A DNA stretch of 64,000 nucleotides. It comes from Magnaporthiopsis rhizophila. Taxonomy: Eukaryota; Ascomycota; Sordariomycetes; Magnaporthales; Magnaporthaceae. The stretch covers positions 310,001 through 374,000 of the forward strand of contig PYSS01000009.1 of assembly GCA_003049465.1 (NCBI GenBank). Reading direction: 5' to 3'. Position 1 is the first letter of the stretch. Every line of letters starts with the position of its first letter. The notes beneath the pieces were generated by a model. That model ran no database searches and was not told the origin of the DNA. It saw only the letters and a list, made by a program, of their open reading frames with translations. Both the position numbers and the translations under genes were made by a program. Below, in pieces: positions 1 to 9,541 of the stretch.

Positions 1-26
1 CCGCCCGCCGTAGCAACCATCAAACG

Positions 27-743
27 TTATTTTGGCTTTGATGAGCCAAAGCCAGATATCCCCATCATAGCCATCATGTCGTCCTCCTCGTGCTCTCCTT
101 CAATCCGGACATCGTCGCCGTACTCGGGCTTGATCTGCACGGCAGCCTCCTTCTCGGCCCTCTTGCGGTCCGCGAGCTCTCTGCGCTTCCTCCTCTTCTC
201 CTCCCGCTCCCGCTCCTCCTCCTCCTTGCGCACCTCCAGCCTCTCGTCGAGCTTGTAGACCTGCTGCTTCAGCCTCTCCTCCTGGCGGCGCCACAGCGCC
301 TCGATGCGCGCGTGCACCTCCTCGGCCGACGCCGCCTGCACCTCCATCTTGCGGCCCGTCGCGATCTGGTGCTGCGGCGTGTTGATGTGCTCCAGCATCT
401 GCACGTTGTCCTTGAACGTCAGGTCGCACGCCTCGCAGTAGAAGCCGGCGCCGCGCCCCCGCTTGCCCTGGCCCGCGCCCGCGGCCACCAGCTGCGTCCG
501 TCCGACGTGCGCGCTGAAGTCCATTACGTCGGAGCGTGCCGACGTGTACTCCTCGGCGCCCGTCAGGGGCTTGTGGTATTTTTTGCCCGCCAGCTTGGCC
601 TCGTACCGCGCCTTGCGCTCCGCCGCCTCGTCCGCCTCGCGTTTGGCCGCCTTCTCGGCGTACTCGCTCGCATCGCGCGTTCGCCGGAACGACGTGTCGC
701 CCGCGGCCTGCCCGTAGGCTGAGCCGTTCTTGCTGGTAGACAT
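27..743 (-). CDS. SNU23: SNU23/ZMAT2-like U4/U6.U5 tri-snRNP zinc-finger protein
   Basis: Single-exon gene of 238 aa. It carries one U1-type C2H2 zinc finger with Cys103, Cys106, His119 and His125 in the context FYCEACDLTF and EHINTPQHQ, which is the hallmark of the Snu23/ZMAT2 family of spliceosomal B-complex proteins. A basic N-terminal half precedes the finger. A long Glu/Arg/Lys-rich, probably helical segment (about 145-205) and an acidic tail with a DDMMAMMGISGF motif typical of the family follow it. Family knowledge: it joins the U4/U6.U5 tri-snRNP in the nucleus and is released on spliceosome activation. It is divergently transcribed from DPH5 across about 0.5 kb. Length matches the family and no intron is needed. 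Function is assigned by family resemblance only. Confidence 0.9.
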   Translation of the reverse strand: MSTSKNGSAYGQAAGDTSFRRTRDASEYAEKAAKREADEAAERKARYEAKLAGKKYHKPLTGAEEYTSARSDVMDFSAHVGRTQLVAAGAGQGKRGRGAGFYCEACDLTFKDNVQMLEHINTPQHQIATGRKMEVQAASAEEVHARIEALWRRQEERLKQQVYKLDERLEVRKEEEEREREEKRRKRRELADRKRAEKEAAVQIKPEYGDDVRIEGEHEEDDMMAMMGISGFGSSKPK

Positions 744-1251
744 GGCGGCTGTTGTGTGTGTTTGTGCGTTTGGGCCGGAGCTATACAGGCGGTGGGTTGT
801 TGTCTGGTTTGGGTGTGCCGGGATGCGGCCTCGACCCGTTTGCTAAGGGATTATTCCCGTCTTGAAGCTAAGGTGCAGCTAGAAGTCGTCTTTTGTCTGC
901 AGGTTTCGGGGCGCGGCTCGTAATAGCTGGAAAGTGGTGTGTTGCAATTCGTGGTATGCTGTTGCCAGAACAAACAGTCGGCCATTTGGCCGATGGACGG
1001 GATTGACGAAACTTGAAGCTCCGCCCAGCTCCGCAACGACAGGCAGGGGTCAGAGTGGTCGCAACATCATCGCAGCGCTAAGGCCCACTGTTAGCCAGTA
1101 CCGCCGCCATGCATCCAAGAAAGATCCAGATGAAGTGCCCCTTCATCTTATCCCACTTCAGTACCCCGCGACAACATTTTCTGCTTCGTTGATTTTTGGA
1201 TTGCGACAACTCTTTCCAGGTTTTGCGCATTGCACACCCTCACATTCCAAA
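744..1251. other. Divergent intergenic region SNU23/DPH5
   Basis: About 0.5 kb between two divergent start codons, presumably holding both promoters and 5' leaders. The open frames crossing it show no domain. No clear TATA box is visible, as is common for housekeeping genes. Confidence 0.5.
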
Positions 1252-2293
1252 ATGCTCTACCTAATCGGCCTCGGCCTCTCTGACGAGACCGATATCACCG
1301 TCAAGGGATTGGAAATTGTCAAGAAGGCGTCGAGAGTCTACCTCGAGGCCTACACTAGCATCCTCCTCGTGGACCAGCCCACTCTGGTGCGCCCCCGCGC
1401 GCTGCTCAACCCCTTGCGCATCCCACCCTACATATCACGGCGACATTACTGACTGACAGTCCGGTGGTGAACAGTAGGAGTCTTACTATGGCCGCTCAAT
1501 AGAAGTCGCCGACCGCGAGATGGTCGAGTCGAACAGCGACGCCATCCTCCGCGGCGCAGACACCGAAGATGTCGCTTTCCTCGTTGTTGGCGATCCGTTT
1601 GGGTGCGTGTGCTCCAACTCTTCGCCCATGGGCGTGACGCCGGGCTAACACTCTCGGCCCCCTCACAGCGCCACGACACACACCGACCTCGTTCTCCGCG
1701 CCCGCGAGCTCAAGATCCCCGTCCGCACGATCCCCAACGCCTCCATCATGTCGGGCATCGGCGCCTGCGGTCTGCAGCTGTACAACTTTGGCCAGACGGT
1801 CAGCATGGTCTTCTTCACCGACAGCTGGCGGCCGTCCAGCTTCTACGACCGCGTGGCCGAGAACCGCAAGCTTGGCCTGCACACTCTCGTCCTGCTCGAC
1901 ATCAAGGTCAAGGAGCCCAACTTCGAGTCCCTCGCGCGCGGCCGCCTCGTTTACGAGCCGCCCCGCTTCATGACCGTCGGTACCTGCGCGCGCCAGATGC
2001 TCGAGGTGGAGGAGGAGCGAATCAAGGCCGGGGCCGAGGGCGAGGGCGGCGTCTGCGGGCCCGACGCGCTCGCCATCGGCGCCGCCAGGGTCGGCGGCAA
2101 GACCGAGAAGTTCGTCGCGGGCACGCTCAAGGAGCTGTGCGACGCCGACGATGCGCTGGGCCCGCCGCTGCACAGCTTGGTGCTGCTGGGAAGCCGCACG
2201 CACGAGCTGGAGCACGACTTTGTGCGCGAGTTTGCCGTCGACAAGGATAACTGGGACCGCATATGGAAGGCGAAATACCAGCCGAGCACATGA
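1252..2293 (+). CDS. DPH5: Diphthine methyl ester synthase (DPH5)
   Basis: Three exons, 1252-1386, 1478-1602 and 1669-2293, give 294 aa in frame. The start MLYLIGLGLSDETDITVKG is the conserved N-terminus of Dph5. Further family blocks are EDVAFLVVGDPFGATTHTD (spanning intron 2), IGACGLQLYNFGQTVSMVFF, GLHTLVLLDIKVKE and RGRLVYEPPRFM. Dph5 is a cytosolic SAM-dependent tetrapyrrole-methylase-fold enzyme that methylates the modified histidine of elongation factor 2 during diphthamide synthesis. Intron 1 (1387-1477) ends CAGTAG and is phase 0; intron 2 (1603-1668) interrupts the Gly codon of DPFG. Length is normal for the family. It converges with the BLI-3-like gene, leaving about 180 bp between stops. 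Confidence 0.93.
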
Positions 2294-2472
2294 TTCATTG
2301 CGAGGCGCAAGGGAAGGGGGGAGAACCCGTAGACGGATGTGAATGTTATTTCGACTAACATACGGCCATCCAGCTGCTTCTTCCGTAAGTATCTGGGTCT
2401 TGGTCCGATGCTACGTGACTATTTTACAGCTCATGGCCTCCGACCCTTGCGCGCGCAATCCGTAATCCCCGT

Positions 2473-3165
2473 CTAGTTGGCCTTCCTCCACAGCTCAATC
2501 TCGCCCTCGGAGATCTCGCGCAGCTTCTGGATGGTCGGGGCCTTGCCGGTGACGGCACCCTGCGCGACGTCGGCGGCGCGGCTGATAAAGTTCTTGTTGG
2601 AGACCGAGTAGGTAGCCGTGTTGGTGCGGACACGGATGATGCCGATGCGCGGGTCGTCCGGGCCGCCGTCGTGCTTGCCGTCGCCCAGGTCGCCGACCCA
2701 GGCCTTGAGGTCCTGCGAGTAGTGCTTCCGGACCAGCTCCCGGTCCGTCTCGACTGTGGCATCGCCCGAGATCGATGCCCACTCGCCCGAGCTGTTGGTG
2801 AAGGAGATGTTGACGTGCGGGTCGCCCGCCAGCTCGTCCGTCTTGCCCGACTCGGTGTTGGTGTGGAAGAGGAGGTCGATGCCGCCGGTTTCCTGGTGAG
2901 AGGGTGTGAGCTCGTCAGTATGGTGATTGGAATGTCTCTGGGGGAACTTTTGGGTACTTGCCTTTGCGGCCAGGGCCATGCACCTAGAAACCAGGTTGCC
3001 GGACTTGGCGTCGCGCGTGGTCATCATGCCATACTTGCACGCCGAGATGAAGTGGCTGAGGTCGTCAATCTTCTCCTTGACCGACGCGTCGGTGTCGAGG
3101 TTCTTGGCCTTGTAGGGATCGGCGGGCTTGTCGCCTGTGGCAGTGTTGGAGAAGCCGCTCGACAT
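2473..3165 (-). CDS. bli-3: BLI-3-like FMN-binding split-barrel (PNPOx-like) protein
   Basis: Fungal general-stress-protein-26/pyridoxamine-phosphate-oxidase-like family, resembling Neurospora blue-light-inducible BLI-3. Recognisable stretches are KYGMMTTRDAKSGNLVSRCM, GGIDLLFHTNTESGKTDEL, NISFTNSSGEWASISGDA and FISRAADVAQGAVTGKAPT. The open frame runs through, but 69 bp (2893-2961) look like a spliced intron: the donor context is AAAG|GCAAGT, the acceptor CACCAG, and removal joins MALAAK directly to ETGGID, as expected for the family, leaving 207 aa. The donor is GC, not GT. Probably a soluble flavin-binding protein; its enzymatic role is not established. Light regulation is an inference from the name-giving homologue, not seen here. 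Confidence 0.85.
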   Translation of the reverse strand: MSSGFSNTATGDKPADPYKAKNLDTDASVKEKIDDLSHFISACKYGMMTTRDAKSGNLVSRCMALAAKASTQKFPQRHSNHHTDELTPSHQETGGIDLLFHTNTESGKTDELAGDPHVNISFTNSSGEWASISGDATVETDRELVRKHYSQDLKAWVGDLGDGKHDGGPDDPRIGIIRVRTNTATYSVSNKNFISRAADVAQGAVTGKAPTIQKLREISEGEIELWRKAN

Positions 3166-3765
3166 TGTGGTGGCTGGGCGCAGTGTTTGTTGTAAAGGGC
3201 GAAGTTCTGTTTTCCGCGGTTCTTTACTTGAAATGTGTTGCAGGATGAAGAACCCGAGTTGTAGGGACAGTCAGAAGATTTGAGGATCGAGGTTTTATGT
3301 TTCTCCCGCAAAGTACGCGGTCACTCCTTCCTCTTATTCTTCGTGTCCCTGCCGTGTGCCGCTTGATGTCATTATTTGCGTGCGGTTGTCTAACACCAAA
3401 TGTCGTGACGTCAGGCACCACCCACCTCATCGACGTGCAAACGGGGATCGACCACTGGCACTAGCATCGTGGAGAAACGCAGTGCTACACCAAATCGGGA
3501 AATGCATTGGTCGGAAACACGGATACGATCGTCCAAGTATGTAATGGTACCAAGGATACTGCATTCTAGACATCGAGAGGCATCTTGTGCCCGGATCCAG
3601 TTTAGCAGCTGATTCTCCTTGGCGAGCTGTATGAGTCCCTCCCGTTCTGTCTGCGCCATCGCTTGATCCCACGGTTGCAATCTCGGTTGGCGGCTATTCG
3701 AGTGGCTGTAATGGTTGTGGGCTCACGAGGCGTTTGTATGATGGCGCAAAAAGCTGCCTCCTGGA
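3166..3765. other. Intergenic, no gene seen
   Basis: Upstream region of the BLI-3-like gene and 3' side of the small membrane-protein gene. Minus-strand frames at 3411-3680 lack any recognisable domain and start context; I see no gene here. Confidence 0.5.
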
Positions 3766-4283
3766 CTAACGACCAGCGCCACTCACCCCCACGATGACTG
3801 CAACTACCGTAGCAATCACAGCCGCAACAACAGCAATAGCTGGATTAAGGGTCCCTAGCATGGCCATGCTAGTGCATATCGCAAAGAGACTGCCGGCAGG
3901 GGTGAAGGCGCCGTACGCCCACGACTGGAACATCGCGGCGACTGAACCGAAGACGACACCAAGAGGGCCGAACCCCACACTCAACAGGATCAGGGATACT
4001 AAGGTGAAGGTGACGGCCCATGCTATCACCGCCCACCACACCCACGTAGCTAATTATGGGAGATCACGATCGGGTTAGACCTGGGGTAATTGTTTCTTAA
4101 AAAATAAGAGACGGCAGTGGACCAGGGAGGTCAGGTTGGAAGCTCACGAAGCTGGTGAATCCACTCATTGAGGCGCTCCCACATAATGGTCAGCCACCCC
4201 CAGACGGCTGTCCAGATGGGCTCCCCAAATGCGCCAGGCTCGGCATCGCTTAGCTTGCTGGTGAAGGCCAGGACGGGAGACAT
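3766..4283 (-). CDS. Small IFI6/ISG12-like membrane protein
   Basis: Two exons, 4148-4283 and 3766-4049, give 139 aa. The intron (4050-4147) has a GTGAGC donor, a CTAAC branch site and a TTAG acceptor, and the phases match. The N-terminal exon is soluble and Trp-rich. The second exon is almost wholly hydrophobic and Gly/Ala-rich, with the pattern VGFGPLGVVFGSVAAMFQSW, FTPAGSLFAI and SMAMLGTL. That pattern resembles fungal members of the interferon-induced 6-16 (IFI6/ISG12) superfamily, small membrane proteins found in mitochondria or ER in animals; their function in fungi is unknown. Family placement is by pattern and moderate; the exon structure is better supported. Confidence 0.6.
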
Positions 4284-5326
4284 GGCATAGGCTTGCTTCG
4301 TCAGGAGTATCCCAAGTATTTCTGTTGCTTGATCGAAAGAGTGGTCGGGTTATTCGCTCGAGGCAATGATAGTCAAAAGTTGGCGACGGACGCGCCCGCA
4401 GGTCGGGCTGGAGCTGGATTTTATAAAGAGCTTGGGGTACCGGTACATGATCCACCCATTCGTCCTGGAAGTGCATGGAATCTCCACTTGAGTTGTCGCC
4501 TACGGCTCACATGCGGGCGGCGAGGCAGACACGAAGCCACAGGCGGGCATGTTTTCGTGCCCAACAGCGGTGGGTGGCCGACGGAACGGCCAACAGCGTG
4601 CTACATGCGGTTGCGGGCGGCTTTGCGACGATTCTTACTGGCTGCCTTGCCATGCGGTAGGCCCTCCAAGCCGACCCTGGTATAGGCCATGCATTGCGGG
4701 ACAGCAAAGCGGACATGGATGTGGAGGATACGCTACCAAGCCCGGATCCAATCCAAAGCGGACGACGAATGCAAATTGCACGGAACAGCGTACTCATAAG
4801 AAATCATGCTGGGAAGGGTTCAAAATAAGAAGGAGCCCAGCAGGAGAGGCAGAAAGAGGAGATCGTAAAAGGGAAAAGGCCTAGAATGCGCGACAAAGTG
4901 CTCATTAAAGGACAGCGTAGAGGGAGCTTGTATAATTGTGGCAGGTTTTAATCATAAAAAGGACGGCGAACCCAGAGCCAAACAGGCCAAACGGGCAACA
5001 AGCCCTCAAGCGGCTAGGTATGCAAGGGTAATTGGTGCTCTCACTGGTGCAGCAGGGAGTATCAGTAGACAACACCATTTAATGCGCTACGGATACGAAA
5101 AGAAAATACAACTAACGATGCATGAATATGATAGTTTCGGATATTGGAAATGAGGTCGGAAAGATAATAGACAAAGAATTAGGAAAGGAGACAAGAAAGG
5201 AGACAGGAAGGAGTAAGGAAACACAGTCGGCGAATAAACCACCAGGAGAAACCAAGTGAACATGCGTTCGTTCCAGCCAGTGTGCCAACCCAATCGGCTC
5301 GGAAAGGTAGCTTCGGTGCCTTCTCC
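4284..5326. other. Intergenic, no gene seen
   Basis: About 1 kb with AT-rich, purine-rich stretches near 5150-5225 resembling the unit of the tandem repeat further right. Open frames here (e.g. 4938-5153) have no family signature. Confidence 0.45.
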
Positions 5327-6147
5327 TTATGTGGTAACTGGAGATGGCAGTTTCTGGTGCCTGGTGCACGCAGGGCACTCCCATACACACACGAGGGATG
5401 GACACAGAATCCAGCAGGCAAACAACCCCCAGCCAACTGACCGCCACAAGCAACCCCCCAACATTACCACCAATCCAAACGAATAGCCAACCTTGAGCGC
5501 AAACCGCACAGGTTGTTCCTGGGACATGGTCACGTCATCCCGGTCGTGCGAATCCAGGCAGTCGAGCTGGTAGTACAACTCCTTTTGGGCCGGACCAAAA
5601 CGTGCCGCAACGGCCAAGGCCGCGCAGGCGCCAAGCAGCATCGTCGATAGTCTGAATTCGGCGCTTCCGGAAAGCAGCGATTCGACGGCCGCAGCTACCA
5701 CGGCCGCACCGGCGGCGATGAAGCGGAAGTTTCGGGGCCAGAAAACGATGGCTGTGGCGGTAAAGGCGCTTGTCGAGGCGAGCAGGACGAGCCAGAGTTC
5801 TGGGCAGGGTTAATAATAGGTCGGAGGCAAATGGGATGATGGGTGGGATACGGGGAGAACGTACGCCATAGAGGGATTACAGCGAGGAAGGCATTGCCCA
5901 CTGAACAGGCAGTGGCTAGCATGGCCACCAGATGCCCCTCGAGTGTCCGCTGCGTTGCGAGGATCATCATCGGCGCGGCGGCCGTGGCGGCGGACGTGGA
6001 CGTGAGATTTTCGGGCAGCGCTGTGGAGTTCTCAACTACCACGGCCGTAAAGTTCTTGAGCACCTCTTCGACGGCGGCGAGCGATTTTTCCAGTGCCGCT
6101 TTGGCTGCGGCGAGCGCGGTGACGTTGCCGGGGACTATGGGAGCCAT
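5327..6147 (-). CDS. Hypothetical multi-pass membrane protein
   Basis: Two exons, 5865-6147 and 5327-5799, give 251 aa in frame. The 65-bp intron has a GTACGT donor and a CCCAG acceptor. The N-terminus (MAPIVPGNVTALAAAKAALE) is Ala-rich and probably helical. It is followed by an NFT/NST/NLT glycosylation-like stretch and about five hydrophobic segments, including LWLVLLASTSAFTATAIVFW, FIAAGAAVVAAAVESLL, LLGACAALAVAARF and GLVVMLGGCLW. I do not recognise the family. The last 50 residues could be altered by an unrecognised 3' intron, so the C-terminus is less certain than the rest. Confidence 0.5.
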
Positions 6148-6834
6148 GGCGGTGGCGGGGTGGTCGGCGAGCGAACGCTTTGGATAGTCGGATTGCTCCC
6201 CTATTATCCGCCTAGTTATCTAGGTAGGTAAGGTTGTCGGTGCTGATGCCAGGAAGGCGTGAAGAATTAGGTAAGGACCTGTACTTATATAAGTTGCCAA
6301 GGCGCAAAGGAGATACGCAGTGCCTGGCGCTCGACAGGCTTTAATCTTAGCAAGGGAGAGAAGCCACAACCAAAGCCAACCCCAGAGCAAGGATAATCTG
6401 AAGTGTGGCAAAACATACATGTGAGAGGCAGGTGGCCACTGATGGCATCGGCCGGGGTATATCTGCAGAAATTGGAAAGTCAATTCCAGTTTTTTCGTTT
6501 GGGCTATTTGTATACCAAGGGGAAGGTAAAACAAAAGGAAATAGGAAAGGAAATAGGAAAGGAAATAGGAAAGGAAATAGGAAAGGAAATAGGAAAGGAA
6601 ATAGGAAAGGAAATAGGAAAGGAAATAGGAAAGGAAATAGGAAAGGAAATAGGAAAGGAGGAAGGTAAATAAAAACTAACAGCATTTTTTTATATATTAA
6701 ACTATGCAATCTGCCTTCTTAATAGGAGGTTTTTTATTGCCGTTGACGTGCCCGAAGAGAGGTTGGGAAGAGTTTGTCACTTTTGGGCCTTTGGGTGTAT
6801 TGACTTTGCTCCGGTCCGCGTGCCTCTACCTACA
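6148..6834. other. Intergenic with tandem repeat
   Basis: Contains the 12-bp tandem repeat listed separately. The overlapping open frames at 6403-6672 on both strands are products of the repeat and are not considered genes. Confidence 0.5.
6541..6660. repeat. 12-bp tandem repeat, 10 copies
   Basis: Ten head-to-tail copies of ATAGGAAAGGAA fill 6541-6660. They are nearly perfect: only the last base of the final unit differs (A to G). A partial AAAGGAA precedes it and GGAAGG follows. The unit is purine-rich on the plus strand. Because 12 is divisible by 3, every frame stays open, encoding repeated (GKEI) on plus and Phe/Leu/Pro repeats on minus, which produces spurious ORFs. Confidence 0.95.
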
Positions 6835-8648
6835 TCAGCCCATTCTTGACCTCGCGGCAATGAAGCGGTATCCATGCACTCCCAGGAACCCAACAGTCGT
6901 GCAGACCGTGCCGACGACGAGCAGCGCGCCAGTCATGATCCCCTGCTCAAAGAAATCCACGTGGACCTGCTTCAGCGGCCTCTCCAACGCCTTCAGGGGC
7001 TTCGACAGCTCCCTGACCAGGGCCGACATGGACGCCGGTGTCGCGTCTCTGGCGGCTTTCTCTAGCACACCCTGCGCGCTACTGACAGGCTCCACATACA
7101 CGGGCGTCGGGATGGTAAATAGGTCTGGCGACATGCCGGCCTGGACCGGGTCAAGGGGGCGTCCTTGAGGATGCGCGGGTCCGACTGTTGGAGACGTGTT
7201 AGAGCTACTGTTGCTTCCATGCGAGCCCGTGGGGTCAGGAGAGCATTTACCGAGAAGCCTCGTGGGGATCTGGTTGACAAACAGGAGGTCCGCGTCGAGA
7301 AACTGTGTCAAGTATTTGCCGCTGGCTAGGCTTTTGGTAAACACGTAGGCGGCCGAGTTTTTCCCGTGTCTGTTGGTGATGTCGGACGTTAGTGAAGCCA
7401 TATGTGGTGGCGCCGGCGTTACAAAGAAAGCTAGACGGCGCCACTTACATGTTGATCGTATCTATGGCGTCATCCATGCTCGTCACTGCGTGGACGTTTA
7501 GGCATGACTGGTGTATCTTTTCCTTGAGTAGGAAGGAGTCTCTGTACGTTGCTGGTCAGTTTCATGCGGGATTTTCCGGCTCTGGAAGAAAAAAAAGTAC
7601 CGTTGTTCCACGATCATGACGGAACCAAAGTCTCCCTCGGTGACGGCCTTTGACTTCCCCTCGGACTTGATCCTTTTCATCAATTCACCGCTAGACCCGA
7701 GCTGAGAGTGACCGCTCGCGCTCGCCGCATGTCCGGCGATCAGACTCGAAGTGCGCCTCATCACGGCCTCCAGGAAACCCTTCTGGGCCCACTCGTTCAC
7801 GAGGACCAGGTCCGGCGCGTACGGTGAGGTGCCCCCAAATCCGAAGCGGGCCGTCACAAGCGCGCTGGCAGCTTCGTCCAGGTCCGCGTCACGCTCTACC
7901 ACGGCAACGACGCGACGGTGGGATGGGGAGACGAGCAGCATCTCTGGTCTTGACGCAAGCAGTGAGCCAAGGGGCGCTGCCTCAGCGTCATCACCCATAA
8001 TGAGGAACTGAGCAACATCGGCCCTGTCCCTGATGGCGACTTCGATCTCGGCTGCTGCCGCAGTTGTGAATGTGTTGCGGTCCAGCGCCTCGGTCAGCGC
8101 ACGGCCGAGGATTGCCGGAAGCTCCCGGATCGTCTGTTCAGTCTGCCAAGAGAATTATGGTTAGCCTTAAGCCCTGGATCCTATGTAGGGAACCAAGTAA
8201 ATACCTGTAACACCACACAGTTACCACCGGCCACGGCGGCAGCCACGGCAGAGACGACCGAGTAGACGGCCGTGTGCGCCGTAGGGGGCGCTGAAATCAC
8301 AACGATGCCGACGGGCCTCCTTGCATCTCTGGCATCCTGGCCCCTGGACACGGCATACTCGAGCTCGAGAGCTTTCGCGACATCTAGCTGCGGCGAGGCA
8401 GAGAGCTCGCGGATGGCACGGACGGCAAAGCAGAGCTCGAGGCGGGCGTCGTGCGGCGTCACGGCCGTGTCCTCGGCGGCGACGATGGCGCGCTCAAGCT
8501 CCTCGGCGTGGGCGACGACGGCGTCGTGGAGCTTCTTGAGCTGGTTGCGGCGGAAGATGGGGTTGTGGGCGCGACCGTCGGTGGCCGACCCTCTGATGCG
8601 TGCTAAGGCGGCGCCGGGGGCGGTGCCGTTCTCTGAGGTGCCAGCCAT
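6835..8648 (-). CDS. Aldehyde dehydrogenase-like protein, probably catalytically dead, membrane-anchored
   Basis: Five exons (8205-8648, 7601-8142, 7449-7541, 7251-7369, 6835-7184) give 515 aa with all phases matching. The N-terminal part keeps the ALDH Rossmann fold (VGIVVISAPPTAHTAVYSVV then AVAGGNCVVLQ, where active enzymes have ISPWNYP and AAGNCVVLKPSE). The catalytic region reads DADLDEAASALVTARFGFGG then TSPYAPDLVLVNE. Active ALDH3-type enzymes read CGQTCIAPD at this place, so the nucleophilic cysteine is replaced by proline, and the ELGGK general-base motif is not recognisable. The C-terminus has one hydrophobic helix (GALLVVGTVCTTVGFLG) before a basic tail, like tail-anchored fatty aldehyde dehydrogenases. 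A non-catalytic ALDH-fold protein on a membrane is the best inference. Confidence 0.8.
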
Positions 8649-9020
8649 TTTGGCTTCACTGCCTGCTCACCGTAGGTCCGAGATCCGTCTATCGGACGAC
8701 GGACCACAGATTTGAAGTGATGTCTCACGAGAAAGCTGGAGCCTCGGAACCCCGCGGCTGTCCCGATGCTAGCTTTCAGCTCCCTGCCTTCTCAGGGCGC
8801 AATTGGCACAGACCTCAACCTATCAGATCTCGCCCCTTTGGAACTCCGGAGATGGCGTCGGGCAGATTCAATGAACCTTGGCGAAATGCCAGACGACGTC
8901 AAACGTCGCCATCTGAATCCCGATCTCGCGTTTGGCAGTAGCGAGCAAGTTGACCATTTCCCCTCATTCTTTCTAATAACCTCAAGCCATCCATAGGCAA
9001 GCAAATATTTTTTCTGAACA

Positions 9021-9479
9021 ATGTCAGAGACAGCGACCATCACCGTGCAGGCGACGGCGGAGATCCCCAACGATCCCTCCAGCATCTCCACGGTGCTAGC
9101 AGACTACGGCATCCACCACTCGGGCCCAGGCCGGAGCAGAGAGGCAGCCCTCGACGCCGGCGCCCATCAAAACCCACCCGGCTGGGATGTGACGCATCGC
9201 CGCGTGCCTCCGTACCGACCCATCAATCGGCACCTGGACCAGAGCCAGCGCGCCGTGTTCCAGAACAACGGCGAGCGAGCCTTTATCACGGTCTTGTTCA
9301 CGGGTGTTGTCATCAACTCGGTAGGCCAGGTCCCGGGCATGCAGTGAATCTTTTGGCGCGCTCTCTACTGACCAAGCTCGACACTGTCCCTGGCAAAGTT
9401 CGTTGCGCGGTTATGGAGAGCCACAGGCGGGAGGATCAACGACTCCATCTTCAAATATCCTCTAGGCGGAGAGATGTGA
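9021..9479 (+). CDS. Small hypothetical protein
   Basis: Proposed two-exon gene, 9021-9320 and 9399-9479, giving 126 aa. The 78-bp phase-0 intron has a GTAGGC donor, a CTGAC branch site and a CAAAG acceptor. Splicing joins AFITVLFTGVVINS to FVARLWRATGGRINDSIF and ends in PLGGEM. Without splicing the frame ends after GQVPGMQ. The N-terminal half is hydrophilic with a Pro/Arg-rich RRVPPYRPINRHLDQSQR. A single hydrophobic stretch around residues 88-102 could be a membrane segment. I do not recognise the family. It is divergent from the ALDH-like gene (about 370 bp between starts), and its stop lies about 60 bp from that of the sugar transporter. Confidence 0.5.
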
Positions 9480-9541
9480 TGTAATTTGGCCGGGACGCTT
9501 TAGTAACAGGCGCCCATCGCTATCTAGTGTATATCAAACCC

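Noticed and set aside
90..722. Long plus-strand ORF opposite SNU23
   Set aside because: Antisense shadow of a high-GC coding exon; composition is Leu/Arg-rich with no domain.
6403..6672. Plus-strand ORFs with GKEI repeats
   Set aside because: Created by the 12-bp tandem repeat, whose unit length keeps any frame open.
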